From the NCBI GenBank assembly GCA_959347315.1, contig OY365807.1:28541168-28605167 (forward strand): DNA of 64,000 bases, given 5' to 3'. Both the position numbers and the translations under genes were made by a program. This document shows, piece after piece, positions 1 to 13,571 of this stretch. Origin of the DNA: Bimastos eiseni (taxonomy: Eukaryota > Annelida > Clitellata > Crassiclitellata > Lumbricidae). Position 1 is the stretch's first letter. Each line of letters begins with the position of its first letter. The notes below the pieces were generated by a model that made no database searches, had not been told where the DNA came from, and worked only from the letters and a program-made list of their open reading frames with translations.

Positions 1-3000
1 CTTCCTGAAAAATATTATCCTAATTAAGATATTAATCAAATATAGTTATCCACGCCTTTTTCAAGCATTTATCGATTCACAACCACCATATCGTAATATT
101 TTAGTATATTTTCGCCAAAATTAAGCAAGTGCCCAGTTATTCCAACATTGGTTGAGTAAAATTTTAAGCATCGAAATTGCAATAACTTGTGTGCTCTTCT
201 AATAGCGTTATCCGCCACCTCATCCTCGAAAAGCGACTGCGACTATTAGTTTATTTATTGGCGAGATGTTTCAATTTCGTAGTAATATTACGAAACATTG
301 ACATGATACGAAACCATGCAATATTGGCTAATATAGTAGATTGCCTTGCACCACGCACTGTATCGGTTCGAACCTCCTATAAGGCGCTTATAGTCCTTGA
401 GAGTTCCTTCGTGCACGGTTGCTCCACGCCATCCATAGTTCAATTTAAATACTGAAATAGGCTCTTGTAATGATACAAAAGGTCATCTCACGTTCCCAAC
501 GCTTCAGCTTGAGAGTGGCACTCCCTATTTCCAGCGATTATAAGCTGCATATATTTTTTCTTGCTGTAGTGTCATCATTAGCTGCAGCTCAAAATTAACA
601 TACTATGCGTAATTCTGCGTAAATAACATACTTTGCGTAAATCGGTCGTTTGTGCCTTCGTCTCGGGCAAAACCGGGTAGCTTAGGTTTACTTCGAAAGG
701 TCACTGCTTAGGTCAACAGAATTATTGTTTCCATTGATAGCCTATTTTGCTAATGTGATTGTTAGCGTATCGGACATTCACAGGGAAATTCGAGTTCAGA
801 ACGAAATGACAAATGTTGAACAGCCTCGGGAAACGGTCACGTTGTTGTTGGTGCTGTTGTTGTTGATGTTGCATTGAGTCCTCCAATCCTACGCCGTGCT
901 TGTCCTGATTGTTTGTAGAGATGTGCAATTAATCGGTAGTTAGGCCTACGTTATTTTCCCTCTGGATTGACCGTTGATCTAATGAAGGCATACCATATAA
1001 GTGACATATTCGATTTGAATATTCATAGCATTTTCCGAGCGGCGCCTTCTTCAGGCGTAGACCCCGAATAAGTCATCTAATCACGGACTCCTTTCTACGC
1101 AATTCTGTTATCCAACGCCGATGACCTGCTTTCGAAAGTGACGGACTTCGGACGCTGCCATTCACAATTGATTCATAAGATTGAATTTACAGGCGGTCGT
1201 GTTCCATAAAAAGTCGTCACATGAGTTAAATTACAATGTGCATTATAGACTATAGTAAATTATATCTCACGTGTTGACGGAAGGTGGAGATAATCGGAGG
1301 TGGGAGGGCTAACTTCGATTTCAAAAAATTTTCAAAAAATTTTCAATTCATCTTTTAAATCGTTTAGTATATTGACCCGTATCTCTACCTTTGTGAATGA
1401 CTTGCATCAATCGTATGATTTGTGTCAAATTGTCTCGCTTGATTTGGCAAGCGTTTATTGCCCGCTCTTGCATCTGAATAATTCGTTAATGATGAAGTTT
1501 CGGTTAAATTAGTGATTCAATAATTAATTAATCCAATTGAAGAGTCATAGTTTCGCTTATTTTAAGCTGCTCATCTGCTGCTTAAGCAGACGCAGTTATG
1601 GCCAGCAGAGAGCACAATTACAATCTGCTCATATAATCAACGTATCATCTGTCTTTGAGACATGTTTTGGCAATTCTGAAAGGACGCCATACACATTTTG
1701 AGAATAGTGCATTTTATAGAATAATAAGTTATTCCATCCTGAAATTCGCGCCCTTTCCACATTTGCGCCCTGGAACAAAGGCCCCACTGACCTACCCCTC
1801 GGTACGGCACTGACAATGTCTGATGTAGGCCTACTACGGTGGTTAGCCCTTCCTCCTAAATTTCGTTGATTTTCTCCGCCTTTGCGAAGCAGAAAGGAAG
1901 TCTTGTTTGATGACGATGAATATTGTTACGAGAGGCATTTCATGTTTTCTTATATATTTTGTCTACTCGTGTTAACAGATTTTTCACTTAGCTTTTGGAA
2001 GTTAACTGTAAGATTGGATTTCTTTAGTGTTTAATCTTGTGGCGTATACAGTGCAATCTTTTCACATTAATCAAATTAATTGTTTATTGGACTAATATAA
2101 CTGCTGTCAATGTTTCAAGCATTTGTTTGAAGAAAGCTGCATGGTTAAAATTTGATAAATGCAACCTCGATTAACTGCGTTGGTTTGTTATTTTGAATTG
2201 GTTTTGCTATAGAGAAACTATTTCTGTTCGTATTTGGGTGTCAATTGATTGGACCTCTTCTTGGCTGTTTATGCAAGGCCAATAACTTGCGTTCGCTTGT
2301 TTATCTTAGTGGATATAACTCTGAATCAGGTCAAGTCGGTTGATAAAACCAGCTACTAATTTGAGGATTCGATTTTATTACTGACGATTAGGCATAACCT
2401 ATAGCCAAGTGAATTGCTTATAATTTCATATTATCAATGTTCTTGCAGAATGACGCAAATGTTGAAAGTCGGACATCGATTTTTAGTAGACCTATACGCT
2501 GTCAGTTGAGGAGGTGAAAATGGCCCTTGCAGTAAAACAAAGTTAAGAGGAGAATCAAATAATTATCTTCGCCTCCAATTCCATTACGAAGTAGCAGTGG
2601 TTCATATCTGGCGAAAACCTTTTTTCAAATAAGACTGACAAATAGAAATAGCAGTTATTTTTAAACTATATGTTTGGTTTTGGGCTTTTTATGGAAGACC
2701 GACTGGACTGCTCGGTTCAAATTTCTAAGCCAATAAACAAAACGAATTCTGTGATTCTTGTGTGGTAGGACTATTATATAAAACGCGCCAAAGGTAAATA
2801 TTACGCCATTAAAATCGTTTCCTGGTAACGGAGATGTAAATTTATAAATATATATTTGAAAATTATGTTTAAGAAAATTAATTTATAAAATAAATATATT
2901 AATTAGACAAATTAACACAAATTTGAAGATGAAAAAAATCACCAGCTTCTTTTCAACTGGCTCTCCGCCCGGTCTCCGGCTAAGTAAAAATAAGACCAAG

Positions 3001-3808
3001 CATAGAAGAAATAGAAGAAATCGAAATTACGGCTTCGGATTAACGTTACGCAGACGAGCACACTATTGACACTAAAAGCAAGGAAATGAGTAGAGATGAT
3101 TTGTCGGCAAAAACTCTGGAATTTGATATAAGACATTTCAATCTTTGACATTCTAGAGTTTGTAAGTAAGTGTATAGATTGCAATAATTGTGTTCTATAA
3201 AACTTATTTTACTTGGTAGCTAATTTAAGCGTCATTTCTTTCGACAGTACAGATGCCTTCCGGCACACATTTTCTAGAAAAATCACTGCAATTTTCTACC
3301 AGTTTACTGGTTCTAAAAAGCAGGCAAATACATGAGCTATTATTGCAAAGGGATTCTTCCCAGTACGCAGTCAGATGCTCACCGCGATTAAGTAGACAGG
3401 TAAAGCATGACATTGGTTAGGATTCCAAAGTACCATGATGAATCAGCGGCAATAAAAATTAATTAAGAAGGTCTCAAAACAATTCCATCCCCTCACAATA
3501 GCATGGAGAGAAATACGCTGCTAAATATAGAGATGAACCTTTAAAAAATGCCAGTGGCAGACAGTTAACGAAAGCTATGAAGACATACATTTGTGATTCA
3601 ACAAAATAACACACCACACGTTACTCTATAATTATAGCGTCGAATAGTACGAGCGAAGGCCTCTGATGTCGTGTCAATCGCGTGTCCTTCGCTTCTGAGA
3701 TTGTAGATCTAACCACGCCTAGTTAAACTTGCATATAATTTTAAGGGTTTTATAGGCCTTTAATTTGTACTAGAACATTTCTCCTGACATTGATTCTTCT
3801 TTGACATC
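1..3808. other. No gene seen
   Basis: AT-rich unique-looking DNA. Short open frames have no recognisable motif. It holds one copy of a dispersed repeat (2474-2545) and several TAGGCCTA palindromes (941, 1826). Confidence 0.6.
2474..2545 (+). repeat. Dispersed repeat, copy 1
   Basis: CATCGATTTTT and CTGTCAGTTGAGGAGGTGAA with ATGGCCCTTGCAGTAAAAC match 4335-4435 at about 85-90% over the core. Not identified. Confidence 0.55.
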
Positions 3809-3816
3809 CCTGTTGG

Positions 3817-3955
3817 CAGAGGTGGCGATCCCGGGGACAAGTCCCCCCCCAGCCTTTACAGAGACGGGACAAATTATACGTTTGCCCCTCACATTTCTTA
3901 CGAGTCTCATCGGGGGTGTCCTCCCCAGTGTCCCCCTTTCAGATCGCCGCCTCTG
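3817..3955. mobile_element. hAT-like MITE with perfect 8-bp target duplication
   Basis: A 139-bp element with terminal inverted repeats CAGAGGTGGCGATC and (on the other end, reverse complement) CAGAGGCGGCGATC. It is flanked on both sides by CCTGTTGG (3809-3816 and 3956-3963). An 8-bp target duplication and CAGNG-type ends are the signature of the hAT superfamily. It has no coding capacity. A second copy lies at 56654-56782 in opposite orientation. Confidence 0.85.
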
Positions 3956-4334
3956 CCTGTTGGTCATCTCTGACACGAAGCAGCCTACAACTACGATAAT
4001 TGTAAGTGACTTCTTTGGTTACCTGTAGGCCCTATAGTGTAATGTATAGGCCTACGATTCTACCTGCTGAGGTACGGTGCTATTGATCATGAATGTTAAT
4101 TGACGGTTGCATAGTTGCATATATAGTCATCCGGAAGTCTTGTACGCGTGTACTTAGGCGACACGGTGTCACGTACGGCATCAGTCTTGTATCGAGGTCG
4201 CTCAGCTTTTACAGAGCGGAGAATCAGTCGACCCCCCCCCCCCCAGTCGATGTTTTTACGCTCAGTGAACCGAGAAGAGTGTTTAGCTTATCGGCTGCAG
4301 TGCGTGGGTTTAAACTATACAACTATTCTTTGAC

Positions 4335-4435
4335 CATCGATTTTTGCCTACCTGCTATTCTGTGCGATAGTATGCCTATAGGGCCTACGCTATCAGTTGC
4401 GGAGGTGAAAATGGCCTTTGTAGTAAAACGGAGTT
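4335..4435 (+). repeat. Dispersed repeat, copy 2
   Basis: CATCGATTTTT, then about 30 extra bases, then CTATCAGTTGCGGAGGTGAA and ATGGCCTTTGTAGTAAAAC. Same orientation as the copy at 2474-2545. The extra bases separate the two shared blocks. Confidence 0.55.
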
Positions 4436-7400
4436 TGTGTGAGTGGTTGTAGTAAATGCTCAGCGTTGTTATTTAAGCGGATAATTTCTACAACGTCGTA
4501 ACGCAACCATACCTCTACAAGCGTTTTCAGCAAAGCCGGGTAACGTCAGGCCTCCTTTAGCAGAGCTAGCCTATGATGGGCGAGGAAAATATTAAATAAC
4601 TTAGGCCTACCTAATAATATAAGAACTCGAAACCAAACAATTAGAAGAACCTTAATTGGCCTATGAATTAAGAAGTGAATGGAAAGCACAAAAGATATGG
4701 GTATTAGTAGGATAGAACAAGTCGATATAAAATCAGTGTCACAAACAAATGGAATAAAAGGAACGCATCATATGCGAGGCAATAACGAAAATGGATCAAC
4801 ACTGTACGAGGAAGCGCAACATAAGTCACAGTGCCAACAAGAAGTATTCGACAATTGGATCGCCCAATGCCTATAACAAAGTCACAAATAATGGGCATGA
4901 TCAACCATGGACCCCTTAGTCTTTTCTGCTATATACACCTGGCTCGGCGTAAATCATTGTCTTCTAAATTAATACATTACTATATAGCAGGAACACGCCA
5001 AATATAGGCCCACGGACGGAGAGACTTAGGAAGCATAAGCGGGGAAGATTCCGTCCAAAATTTCAGGTAGAGGGTATACGTTGCTGTTTATATCCCCAGA
5101 ATTTCATGAACATTACTCATTTCTACAGTAATTTACACTGATCAGCGCTTTTGTGCTGTATCCATATGTTTGAGAATTGAAATTTCTTCCCAACCGATCC
5201 CCAAACTCAATTTTTTCGGCCTGTACCCCTTCCCATGCCCACCACGACCAAGTTTCTGCCCATGCGATGATAGGCCTAGGCACAATGAGTAGACTGTTGT
5301 CAGTCTAAGCCTTAGACTATTGAAACTCGATCTCATGTAGGCCTCTGCATGCATGTATGTATCGATGCACTCGCAGACTGTTTCCTTCGCGCAATAATTT
5401 ATTGCATGCTTACTTCATCTGCGCATCGGATGTCCATATCCATGTAGATCTATTTCACTGTATCTTCGAAAATAACATCTCACACTGAGCCACCCATGTA
5501 GAGTTTCCTACTTTGTCTATGTCATATATATATATGTATATATATATAAACTTCAAGATGCACCCTATGTGCGTCCGTTTAAGAAATGCTTGGTACATTA
5601 TCTAATAAGGATATGGTTTCACTTCAGAAAGACTTGACCCCTCTGCACCGGTGAGAGCGTGACCTTCGCTTTCATTGTGTGCTTCTTTTTAGTTAATTGC
5701 AGTTGTTCCAATGGAGTGGTCTCTGCAAATACACTACAGTGATATTTAAAGTGCTACGCTTGACCGAATTTGTCATTTAGGAAAAACTATAAATATGACA
5801 ATGCACCTAGAAAGTGAACAAACACTACTCATATGTGCAATTGCTGGAAATGCCGTCGTAAAATCTGTTAAAAGTTTACGCTGCTTCATCACCGGAACTT
5901 GTTGCTTATCTTCTTGCCCTTTGTGGTCTATAGACTGGGGAGGCCAATAGGAGCCTAAATAGTTTTTTAAATTACATAACTTCGAATAGTAGCGGTGGTC
6001 AATACAATTTAATGTCAAGCAAGATGTTTTAAGAATGTGCCAAGAGGTCCTTTATTGAGTTTTTGCTTAAACTGATGCTGTTACATTATGTATATAACTC
6101 TTGTGCGCTGTTATTCCTTTGCTGGTAGTCTAATAAAGAATATTTTTACTTACTACATGGCACTCGTTCAGTTTGTTCAGTCTCTAAGTTCGCTTCCCTG
6201 ACCTGTTGAAAGTTAGTTTGCTTTAGAGTTTGTTCAAATTGCTTTGATGGTCTGACCATTCCTTTAACAACCTTGAAATTTGCTAAGCCCTACCTACATA
6301 CAGCCTCAGTATTCGTAAAAGTAGGTCTACCTGAGTCATACCTTATGCAGTTTTCGAGGCCATTTCTAAGTCTTACCAGTTTAAAACGTTAGCAGCCAAC
6401 GTTGAAGTTGTTACTGACCTGAGCAGCTATGGCCATTTAATTTATTAGTCTAACATAGATCCAACAAAATCTTACTAAAGCTGTAATGGTAATAATACAT
6501 CGCATACCTGCAAGTGACGTTGAGCCTACTCGCTAGGTGGCAAGACTTGTGTCAATTGTCAATACTTCCAAACAATGTGTTTTGTATAGAATGCTTCAAA
6601 ATTTAATAGGAGCTTAATTTGAATGTGACGACATTTTTTTATCTAATAAATTTAATTCAATATCGCAATTTCAGATAAGTTTCGCGCTCGTGGTCATGTA
6701 ACACGACGCTGATTAATGTTGACCTATTGCACCCTTGGTGGAAACTGCTTCACAGTGCCTTGGACCTGAGAAACGAGATTACAATAGAGTGAAATGGTTT
6801 TTAACCCTTGCGAATTGCGACTTTTGAATCAATGCAAATACATGTATATACATCAGATCATAAAACATATTAAGGAATGTTCACATACAACCGATCTTCG
6901 CACCTGAAAATATTCTTCAACTCTGGCCCAGCTGACAGCATTGGTTGAAGCGCGCTCTGAAGCATTCTTTGCGAAAGCGCAGGTGTGATGCGGTTCTCAT
7001 CCCTATGGTAATTCAGTCAAGAGTTTTAAATCTCGGTTTGCACGGTTCGAACACAGAGACCTTAAACGGCGTTATGTCTAAAGTCTAAACGGGCAGCGAT
7101 GGCGATGGCTATCACACAATCAATTCATTTTAAAACTAGCAGCGTCGAGGTTATACGTTCGCTCTATAAATGGTGTGTTCATTTGCACTTACCTGGAGAT
7201 ACTATGGCATGAAGGCGGTAGTACAGAAGCAACTAATCTTATCACGTGACTTCCCTGCAGTGATTATCTAAAGGCGACAGAGCGTCAATCTCACTGATGA
7301 GGTGAATCAAATTAAATTATTTTTAGTTCTCACCTATTTCAACCCAAGCCTACAATTGTTATTATTTTCATTGTTCGTATCACTGCATCTATGATGATAA

Positions 7401-9561
7401 CGATGTTGGCCCGGATACTGTTGAGGTAAAGAATTAATTATGGTTATATGCCGGTATACATTATTATGTGCTAATAAACTCCCAGATCTGTGAACTCTTT
7501 GAACCCTGGGATGGGTCAATGCCAAGAGGAATGTGAAGGGTACAGCAGCTGTTGAGTTGGTCACTGTTAATTGATGCGGTCAGTTGTTATTTCCAAGCGG
7601 TCGGCAGGCATGCACAGTCAATCTATCTGACCTCTGATGACCATGATGACCGACTTCAATCGACCGCATCAAAGAATCCTCTCCGCTTCCTTAGCTCTCT
7701 CTCTCCTCTTCCAATTTTCCACTTTCCTCCCCACTCGCCCACAAAGTGGCGGAGGAGTACATCCAGGCGATGCACATAATATCCACACACCAATTAACAG
7801 TCCTTCTGTTTATGACCAAATATTCTTGAACCTGCTAATTGGCTCATCGGATTATCTCATGGGGATTTGCCGCTGGGCAGCCCGTAAGAACAGAAGAAAG
7901 CAGCAGGCTTACTTTTCCGCCTACATTTTGCATTTAGGCAAATGGCCAGCATTTAAAGTCCATCAATCAGAACGTACGAACAGAAGTATGCTTTGGTGTG
8001 GTTGTGTATCTGTACATGTATGTATATGTGCCACTGTATCCGTGTATTTCCTCAACAGTTGGTTACTATCATTTTGACCTGTATACATCCCAACGAGACG
8101 CAGTAGGCCTACATATACAGCACAAGTGGCTGGCTGACCGCCTCCTGCCTAATAGGATTGAGAATGATATTCTTAATCTCAGGTGTCCTCTCAACCAGTT
8201 CACCGCTTCTGTTCGCGCGACCTTAGAACTATTGTCTTGGATGCTATCCTTTATTCTATTGATCAGGCCAACTCGGTCTCCAGAGTGTGTTGGTGTGCGC
8301 GTGCGAAGAGGTCTGTAGATATGTGCGTAAGTGTGTGCTTGTGTGTGTGTGTTTGTGTCAATGTGCATGTGGGTTCGTGTGTGTACATGCATGTGTGTGT
8401 GCATGTCCAGTTTCCAGAGGTACATAGGAAGCAGAGCGTTAATGTGACATAGAGAGCTACATGGCATGAAGGATACATTTGGCCGCGCTGATGTTGGGAG
8501 CGCCTCTGAATAGTCACCTTGAAGAGGCGCTATAACACACAAAATGAATGAATGAGCATCAACACATGTGTGAATCAAAGCATGTCCTCTAATTCAATCT
8601 TAAAACCTGTCCAAGTGATCAGGTGAAAAGTCATTGGCGGTTGTCGTTGGAATTCCTGAATTCTACCAAAATCCATGATTTCCAAACTTAGTTCTCACGT
8701 GAAGAGGATAAAAAAACTGAAATAAAAATAGTCAACTTTCTATTGATAACCCTGCTCGCACAGGGTAAAATTGAATTGCATGACGAGCAGGACAAACAAA
8801 CGGACGAACGAACGGACAGACGGACAGACGAACGGGCAGACAGGAGAACTGTGTGTCGACTAATAAACGCGCAGACGGCATTAATCTGAAAGGCGGGAAA
8901 AGCCATACGACACGTAGAACGCGCGGACGGTCACCACTGACGACGGTCTTAATTAAATTAATTGCATAATTAATGGCAAACGGATTTAATGACGAGGATA
9001 GAAGACACGCGAGCGACGCATACGTGGCGTGGAAAGGGAAGGATTCCAAGCTGAAGGAGGTGGTGATGGCAGTGGTGGTGGGGCTGCCGAAGGGTATACA
9101 GGATTGGGGAGGATGAAGACTCAATGACTCCGTGCGTTGAATTATAAATGTGTCGTGTGCGCATAACGCCAACTGAACCAGCGACACGCAACCAAACGAT
9201 GATGATGATGACGACAACGCCAACGGTGACTTGGAATCGAAGGCTCCAGGTATAGAATAAGGTAGACGTCAAATTCTTACGTTCTACAAATATCGTAAGA
9301 CTTTAAAATACGAGGGGCTACCTGCCTCGTATATCTTCCAACCGGTGGCCATAGAGACATTGGGTCGGTTTAATACTTTGGCAGCAGATTTCAATGTCAA
9401 AGTTGACAATCGCACCTCTTTTATCAATGGCGACAGGCCCGAATTTTCTTTTCTTTTTCAGCGACTGTCTATCTGCATCCAGCGTTACAATCTGTTTGCT
9501 TTCAATGACACTTTTCCTTTGATACCTAAAAACGAGACCTGATCCATCGGACAACTATTTA
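4436..9561. other. No recognised gene; scattered repeats
   Basis: Holds a short TA run near 5526-5550, GT-rich DNA at 8280-8405, a GACG/GACAGACG-rich stretch at 8795-8850 and the LINE tail at 8499. An ATG-started 146-codon frame at 7637-8077 (+) begins MTMMTDFNRPHQRILSASLA with a hydrophobic stretch, but has no familiar motif and no coding-like GC rise. Confidence 0.5.
8499..8531 (+). repeat. LINE-type 3' tail hairpin
   Basis: A perfect 9-bp inverted repeat, AGCGCCTCT and AGAGGCGCT with a 15-base loop, followed by TATAACACAC and AATGAATGAATGA. Related tails occur at 24046-24080, 51923-51960 and 57435-57475 (+) and about 60795 (-). In the last two they follow LINE C-terminal coding motifs. 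Confidence 0.6.
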
Positions 9562-9757
<196 letters not shown>

Positions 9758-10749
9758 AACATTAAGAGAGTAAACCTACATGTATACTATGAAGGGTTTG
9801 TAATACAAGTAAATACAGAGAGAAATCGAACCATCGTAATTGGGTCATCAGGTACAAATATTGAGAGGTGATTCAATCGCAGATATGTCACAACTGCTCT
9901 TTAGAGGAAAATTATAGAAGCCTCTGAGGAGCAGAGAAAGGATGATGACTTAGCACACAGTCATCAGCAACAGCAAAACTCGTTATAAGTGTTTGTTGTC
10001 GCCTAAAGCCGAACCGAGTTCGACTCATCATTTAGGATATTTCTCTCTACTGCCCAGGAGTCTTTTCTTCACATTTCTTCAGGAGACATCTATTTCCGGG
10101 CCGCGTTATCTGACTCTGCTTAGATTTCTGTGCAATCAAGCAATGCTGAATTTGGTGCTAACAAAATCGACCAGAGGGCTAAAACTGAAGGCCTATCTGG
10201 ATCTACTCGACCCTCCCTCCGTATATCAATTCACCTTCGCATCTCCTTCAGGTGACTACATGACTAATCTATAATGATGACCCAATTACGTTGTTGGAGA
10301 CCTCCTAAACGGGATTGTTTCCAAAATTCTTGGTTCGAGAGTCAGGATTCGGTAACTTTGAGAAGTCATAAGCGGGATAATATTTAGATAAACATACCAC
10401 ATCGTGCATCTACTTATGCCTATTGTATTTATTTTCTTTAACTAATAAATATGATTCTCAATTTCTTTTACGATTTTGAAGCAGTACTGTCGCTTTTGCA
10501 ATAGAATTCTTCGAAAATATATCCTATAGGGAGCAAACAACTGCGGGCACAAAAGTTCCGTCATCTGTCATGAGTATTAATGAGATAAGTGGTTAATGAG
10601 GCAACGCTTTTCTAAGCATTCAGCCCTACTCACGGCTTCCGACCCTAGGTTTTGTCGACATGAGGTCGGATCGCTTACATTACCTCCAGGGCAGAAGGAT
10701 ATGTAAATAAACTTCTTTTGCAGATATATAGCATCATAATTTCGTGGAG

Positions 10750-10955
10750 GTACGTAACAATGCCGCTGGTTGGCCCGTTTCTTCCAGTGGTTGGTTGACC
10801 CGTCTATTCCATTAGTTGGTTGACCCATCTCATCCAGTGGTTGATTGGTCCATCACTGCCAGCAATTGGCCTATTGGTTGGTTGGCCCATCCTCTTCCAT
10901 TGGCTGGTTGGTCCAACCCTTATATTAATTGGTTGCCCCAACTCTTCTAGTGCTG
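10750..10955. repeat. Degenerate ~34-bp minisatellite
   Basis: About six units related to TGGTTGGTTGACCCATCTCT followed by TCCAGTGG, diverged by substitutions and small indels. It ends about 80 bases before the assembly gap. Confidence 0.8.
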
Positions 10956-11031
10956 TTGGATCGGCAGGCTTAACTGTTGACTACAGATCAGCTGAGTAGA
11001 AGAAGGGTCAGTGTTTATGCGTCAGCCAACT

Positions 11032-11231
11032 NNNNNNNNNNNNNNNNNNNNNNNNNNNNNNNNNNNNNNNNNNNNNNNNNNNNNNNNNNNNNNNNNNNNN
11101 NNNNNNNNNNNNNNNNNNNNNNNNNNNNNNNNNNNNNNNNNNNNNNNNNNNNNNNNNNNNNNNNNNNNNNNNNNNNNNNNNNNNNNNNNNNNNNNNNNNN
11201 NNNNNNNNNNNNNNNNNNNNNNNNNNNNNNN
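11032..11231. other. Assembly gap, 200 N
   Basis: A run of exactly 200 unknown bases. The right side is a 24-bp tandem repeat, so a collapsed or longer array is the likely reason for the gap. True length unknown. Confidence 0.99.
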
Positions 11232-11257
11232 ATTAAAAAAATGCTCATTAGAAATCG

Positions 11258-11404
11258 GGTGAGACAGACAAAGAGACAAAAAGACAGAGTAACAAAGAGG
11301 ACAAAAAGACAGAGTAACAAAGAGACAAAAAGACAGAGAAACAAAGAGACAAAAAGACAGAGAAACAAAGAGACAAAAAGACAGAGAAACAAAGAGAACA
11401 AAAT
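11258..11404. repeat. 24-bp tandem repeat next to the assembly gap
   Basis: Five to six units of AAAGAGACAAAAAGACAGAG plus AAAC. The unit length is a multiple of three, so it produces a spurious KETKRQRN peptide repeat. Confidence 0.92.
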
Positions 11405-12985
11405 ACAAAATACTTTAATGAATTAAAGACAGTGGTGATTTCTGATTGGCCAAAATAGACGGTGATTCGCTATAGTCCGCCATGACAGTGAATACTTTTA
11501 AATCGCTTTGAAACATGCAAAGCCTTTATCAAAGCGATTCACTGCTTTGCCCTAACTCGTCGTTGTCCAATTGAGAACTTAAAAGTCTCTGCTATTGCTT
11601 TGTGTCTATTGTTCTTGAAGCTCATTCGAACTGCTTTCAACTCCGTTCCATGTTTCGGGTGATCATTTTATTTACGAGGCTACGTCTCCAGAAGAAAGGC
11701 TTGCGTGTCAGCGTGACTGAGAGCATCGTGTTTGTTGTCTGATTGCATGTGAACGCATGTTTATGGTGTGAATGTGCATGACTGCGTTCGTGTATACAAT
11801 TCGTTTACATAATAATATTTCCCTTTATTCAATTCAAAGTGACAAACCACAAGATGATTGAATGATACAGTGGCAACAAATTATAGCAAGCTTTAGAGGA
11901 TTCGAATTTAGCTGTATGGCAGCCTGCCAGGCGTCCATCTGTACTACTACTCATTTTCCAACGCCACATAGCGATTGGGAGGATTATTGAACCCTATGGA
12001 GCTAGTAGGTATCGATTGAACCCATGTCTTGCTGGTCTTCGTGTCAGCATCTCACCAGGCGACTATCTCCCCACCAAATATACCATCCAAATGCGTCTGA
12101 GCGCTTGTGTTGTCAATAACGCCAGTAAATCTATTCGCTATATGAATTTGAGATAATTACGGCCATTTCTCCTCACTGACCGTGTCTGTGCTTAAGGGAA
12201 CGAATACAAGGTGGGCAAAGGAAGCTGGAAGGACGACGATCCGTGTGCTTTTGACAGGCTCCTAGTTCGAACACATACATAGTCATATATATAATGTATA
12301 TATATATATATATATTTGTCCAAAAGGTCTTCGTTAGTTCGTATACGCTGACGCTGGTTCCTGGGACTTGACTGGGCTGCATCCAGTTTATCCTAACGTT
12401 CGCAGCTGATTATAAGACTTCTACGATTTGTCTGCTTCTCATACGTTTCGCCATCCTGATTGTTATGAACGTGTGCGGCAATGTCTCTGCAGACCCATGC
12501 GTCACATTCTGCCCTATAGACCTATGTATAACTGTGCTCGTTTCCTTCTGAGTATCTCTTCTTGTTCATGCCTGTCACACGTTCAGTGTTCAAAGGTTTG
12601 CTTGTCTGCTTCTGTCTATCCCATTTCTGTACACCTCTCGATGTCCATTGTTCCCTCTGCGTTTACTGACCACGTGATTGTGTAACTGCCTTTGTCTTGC
12701 TGCACAGCTCTATCGATATCTCTGCGCATATGCCTGTGTAACTTAGGTAACTCCAATCTGTGTCCTTTAGCATGCTCCTGTTTAGTTCTGCTTATGCTAT
12801 TTTTGTTGTTCTTGTGCACATGTCTACAGTCCTTTGTTTGAGGAGTCTGCGTACATCTGCAAATGTCTGTGTCTTCCTTCCAGTCCTATTCCTGTCCTAG
12901 TGAGTACGTCTGTATGTCCCTGTGCCTTTCGGCCGTCTTTGTCCTGCTATGCATTGGTATGCGCATTCCTGTCTTCAGTCCGCAG
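11405..12985. other. No gene seen
   Basis: Mixed-composition DNA with a TA run at 12290-12316. The 12420-12985 part is pyrimidine-rich with many TGTCT motifs; nothing recognisable. Confidence 0.5.
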
Positions 12986-13489
12986 GTTACAGAGGCAGCT
13001 GTGCGGCAGCGGCTGCTAGGCTACGGCGCGTTCCAAGTTGATGCTCCTGTTACAAGAAGAGGATGCTACGCGTCGGCCGAGGCGTCCGTCTCTAATTCCT
13101 GCATCACCATCACTGTCGGCTGCCCTAGCCATCAACGGCACCAGCAGACGCAGAGCTGGCACCAGCATCCCCATCAGCATCCGGCGCTCCACTCCCTCCT
13201 CTGCCACGCTGGCATCAGCAGCAGCAACGCCGCCAGCGGCAGCAGCCGCCAAATCAAAGGCAGCAGCAGCCGTGACCAAATAAGACGCGCACCTGGCGCC
13301 AATCCAGCGCCGTTTGACGCAGGTGACCACGTGTGTCCCCGTCACTCGCACCTTTCTCCCTCTCAACCCCCCCCCCTACCACCCGCCACCCTGCACGAGT
13401 CTGGAGGGAAGGATCAAAAGAAAGGAAGAAGCGGAAGAGTGGCATTCGCCAACAGCTGGTCCTCCCTAAACCCCACTCGACGGCCATGA
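12986..13489 (+). CDS. Possible terminal exon, unrecognised
   Basis: A GC-rich island follows a pyrimidine-rich stretch and a plausible acceptor (CTTCAGTCCGCAG) at 12985. Two frames are open. The frame directly continuous with the acceptor runs to a stop at 13489 and is His/Gln/Ser-rich. The alternative frame (about 13020-13283) encodes MLLLQEEDATRRPRRPSLIP and then an Ala-rich C-terminus ending AAAAVTK; its composition looks more like protein. I do not recognise either and could not find a partner exon, so this may simply be GC-rich intergenic DNA. Confidence 0.22.
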   Translation, partial: VTEAAVRQRLLGYGAFQVDAPVTRRGCYASAEASVSNSCITITVGCPSHQRHQQTQSWHQHPHQHPALHSLLCHAGISSSNAASGSSRQIKGSSSRDQIRRAPGANPAPFDAGDHVCPRHSHLSPSQPPPLPPATLHESGGKDQKKGRSGRVAFANSWSSLNPTRRP

Positions 13490-13509
13490 GATAATCAACC
13501 ACTCTGACA

Positions 13510-13531
13510 GAAGCCAGGCACTTATGTTCCT

Positions 13532-13571
<40 letters not shown>

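Noticed and set aside
365..375. GGTTCGAACC as a tRNA B box
   Set aside because: No A box or pairing stems at tRNA spacing.
11240..11426. KETKRQRN peptide repeat
   Set aside because: Produced by a 24-bp minisatellite next to an assembly gap; the 'frame' even crosses the N run.
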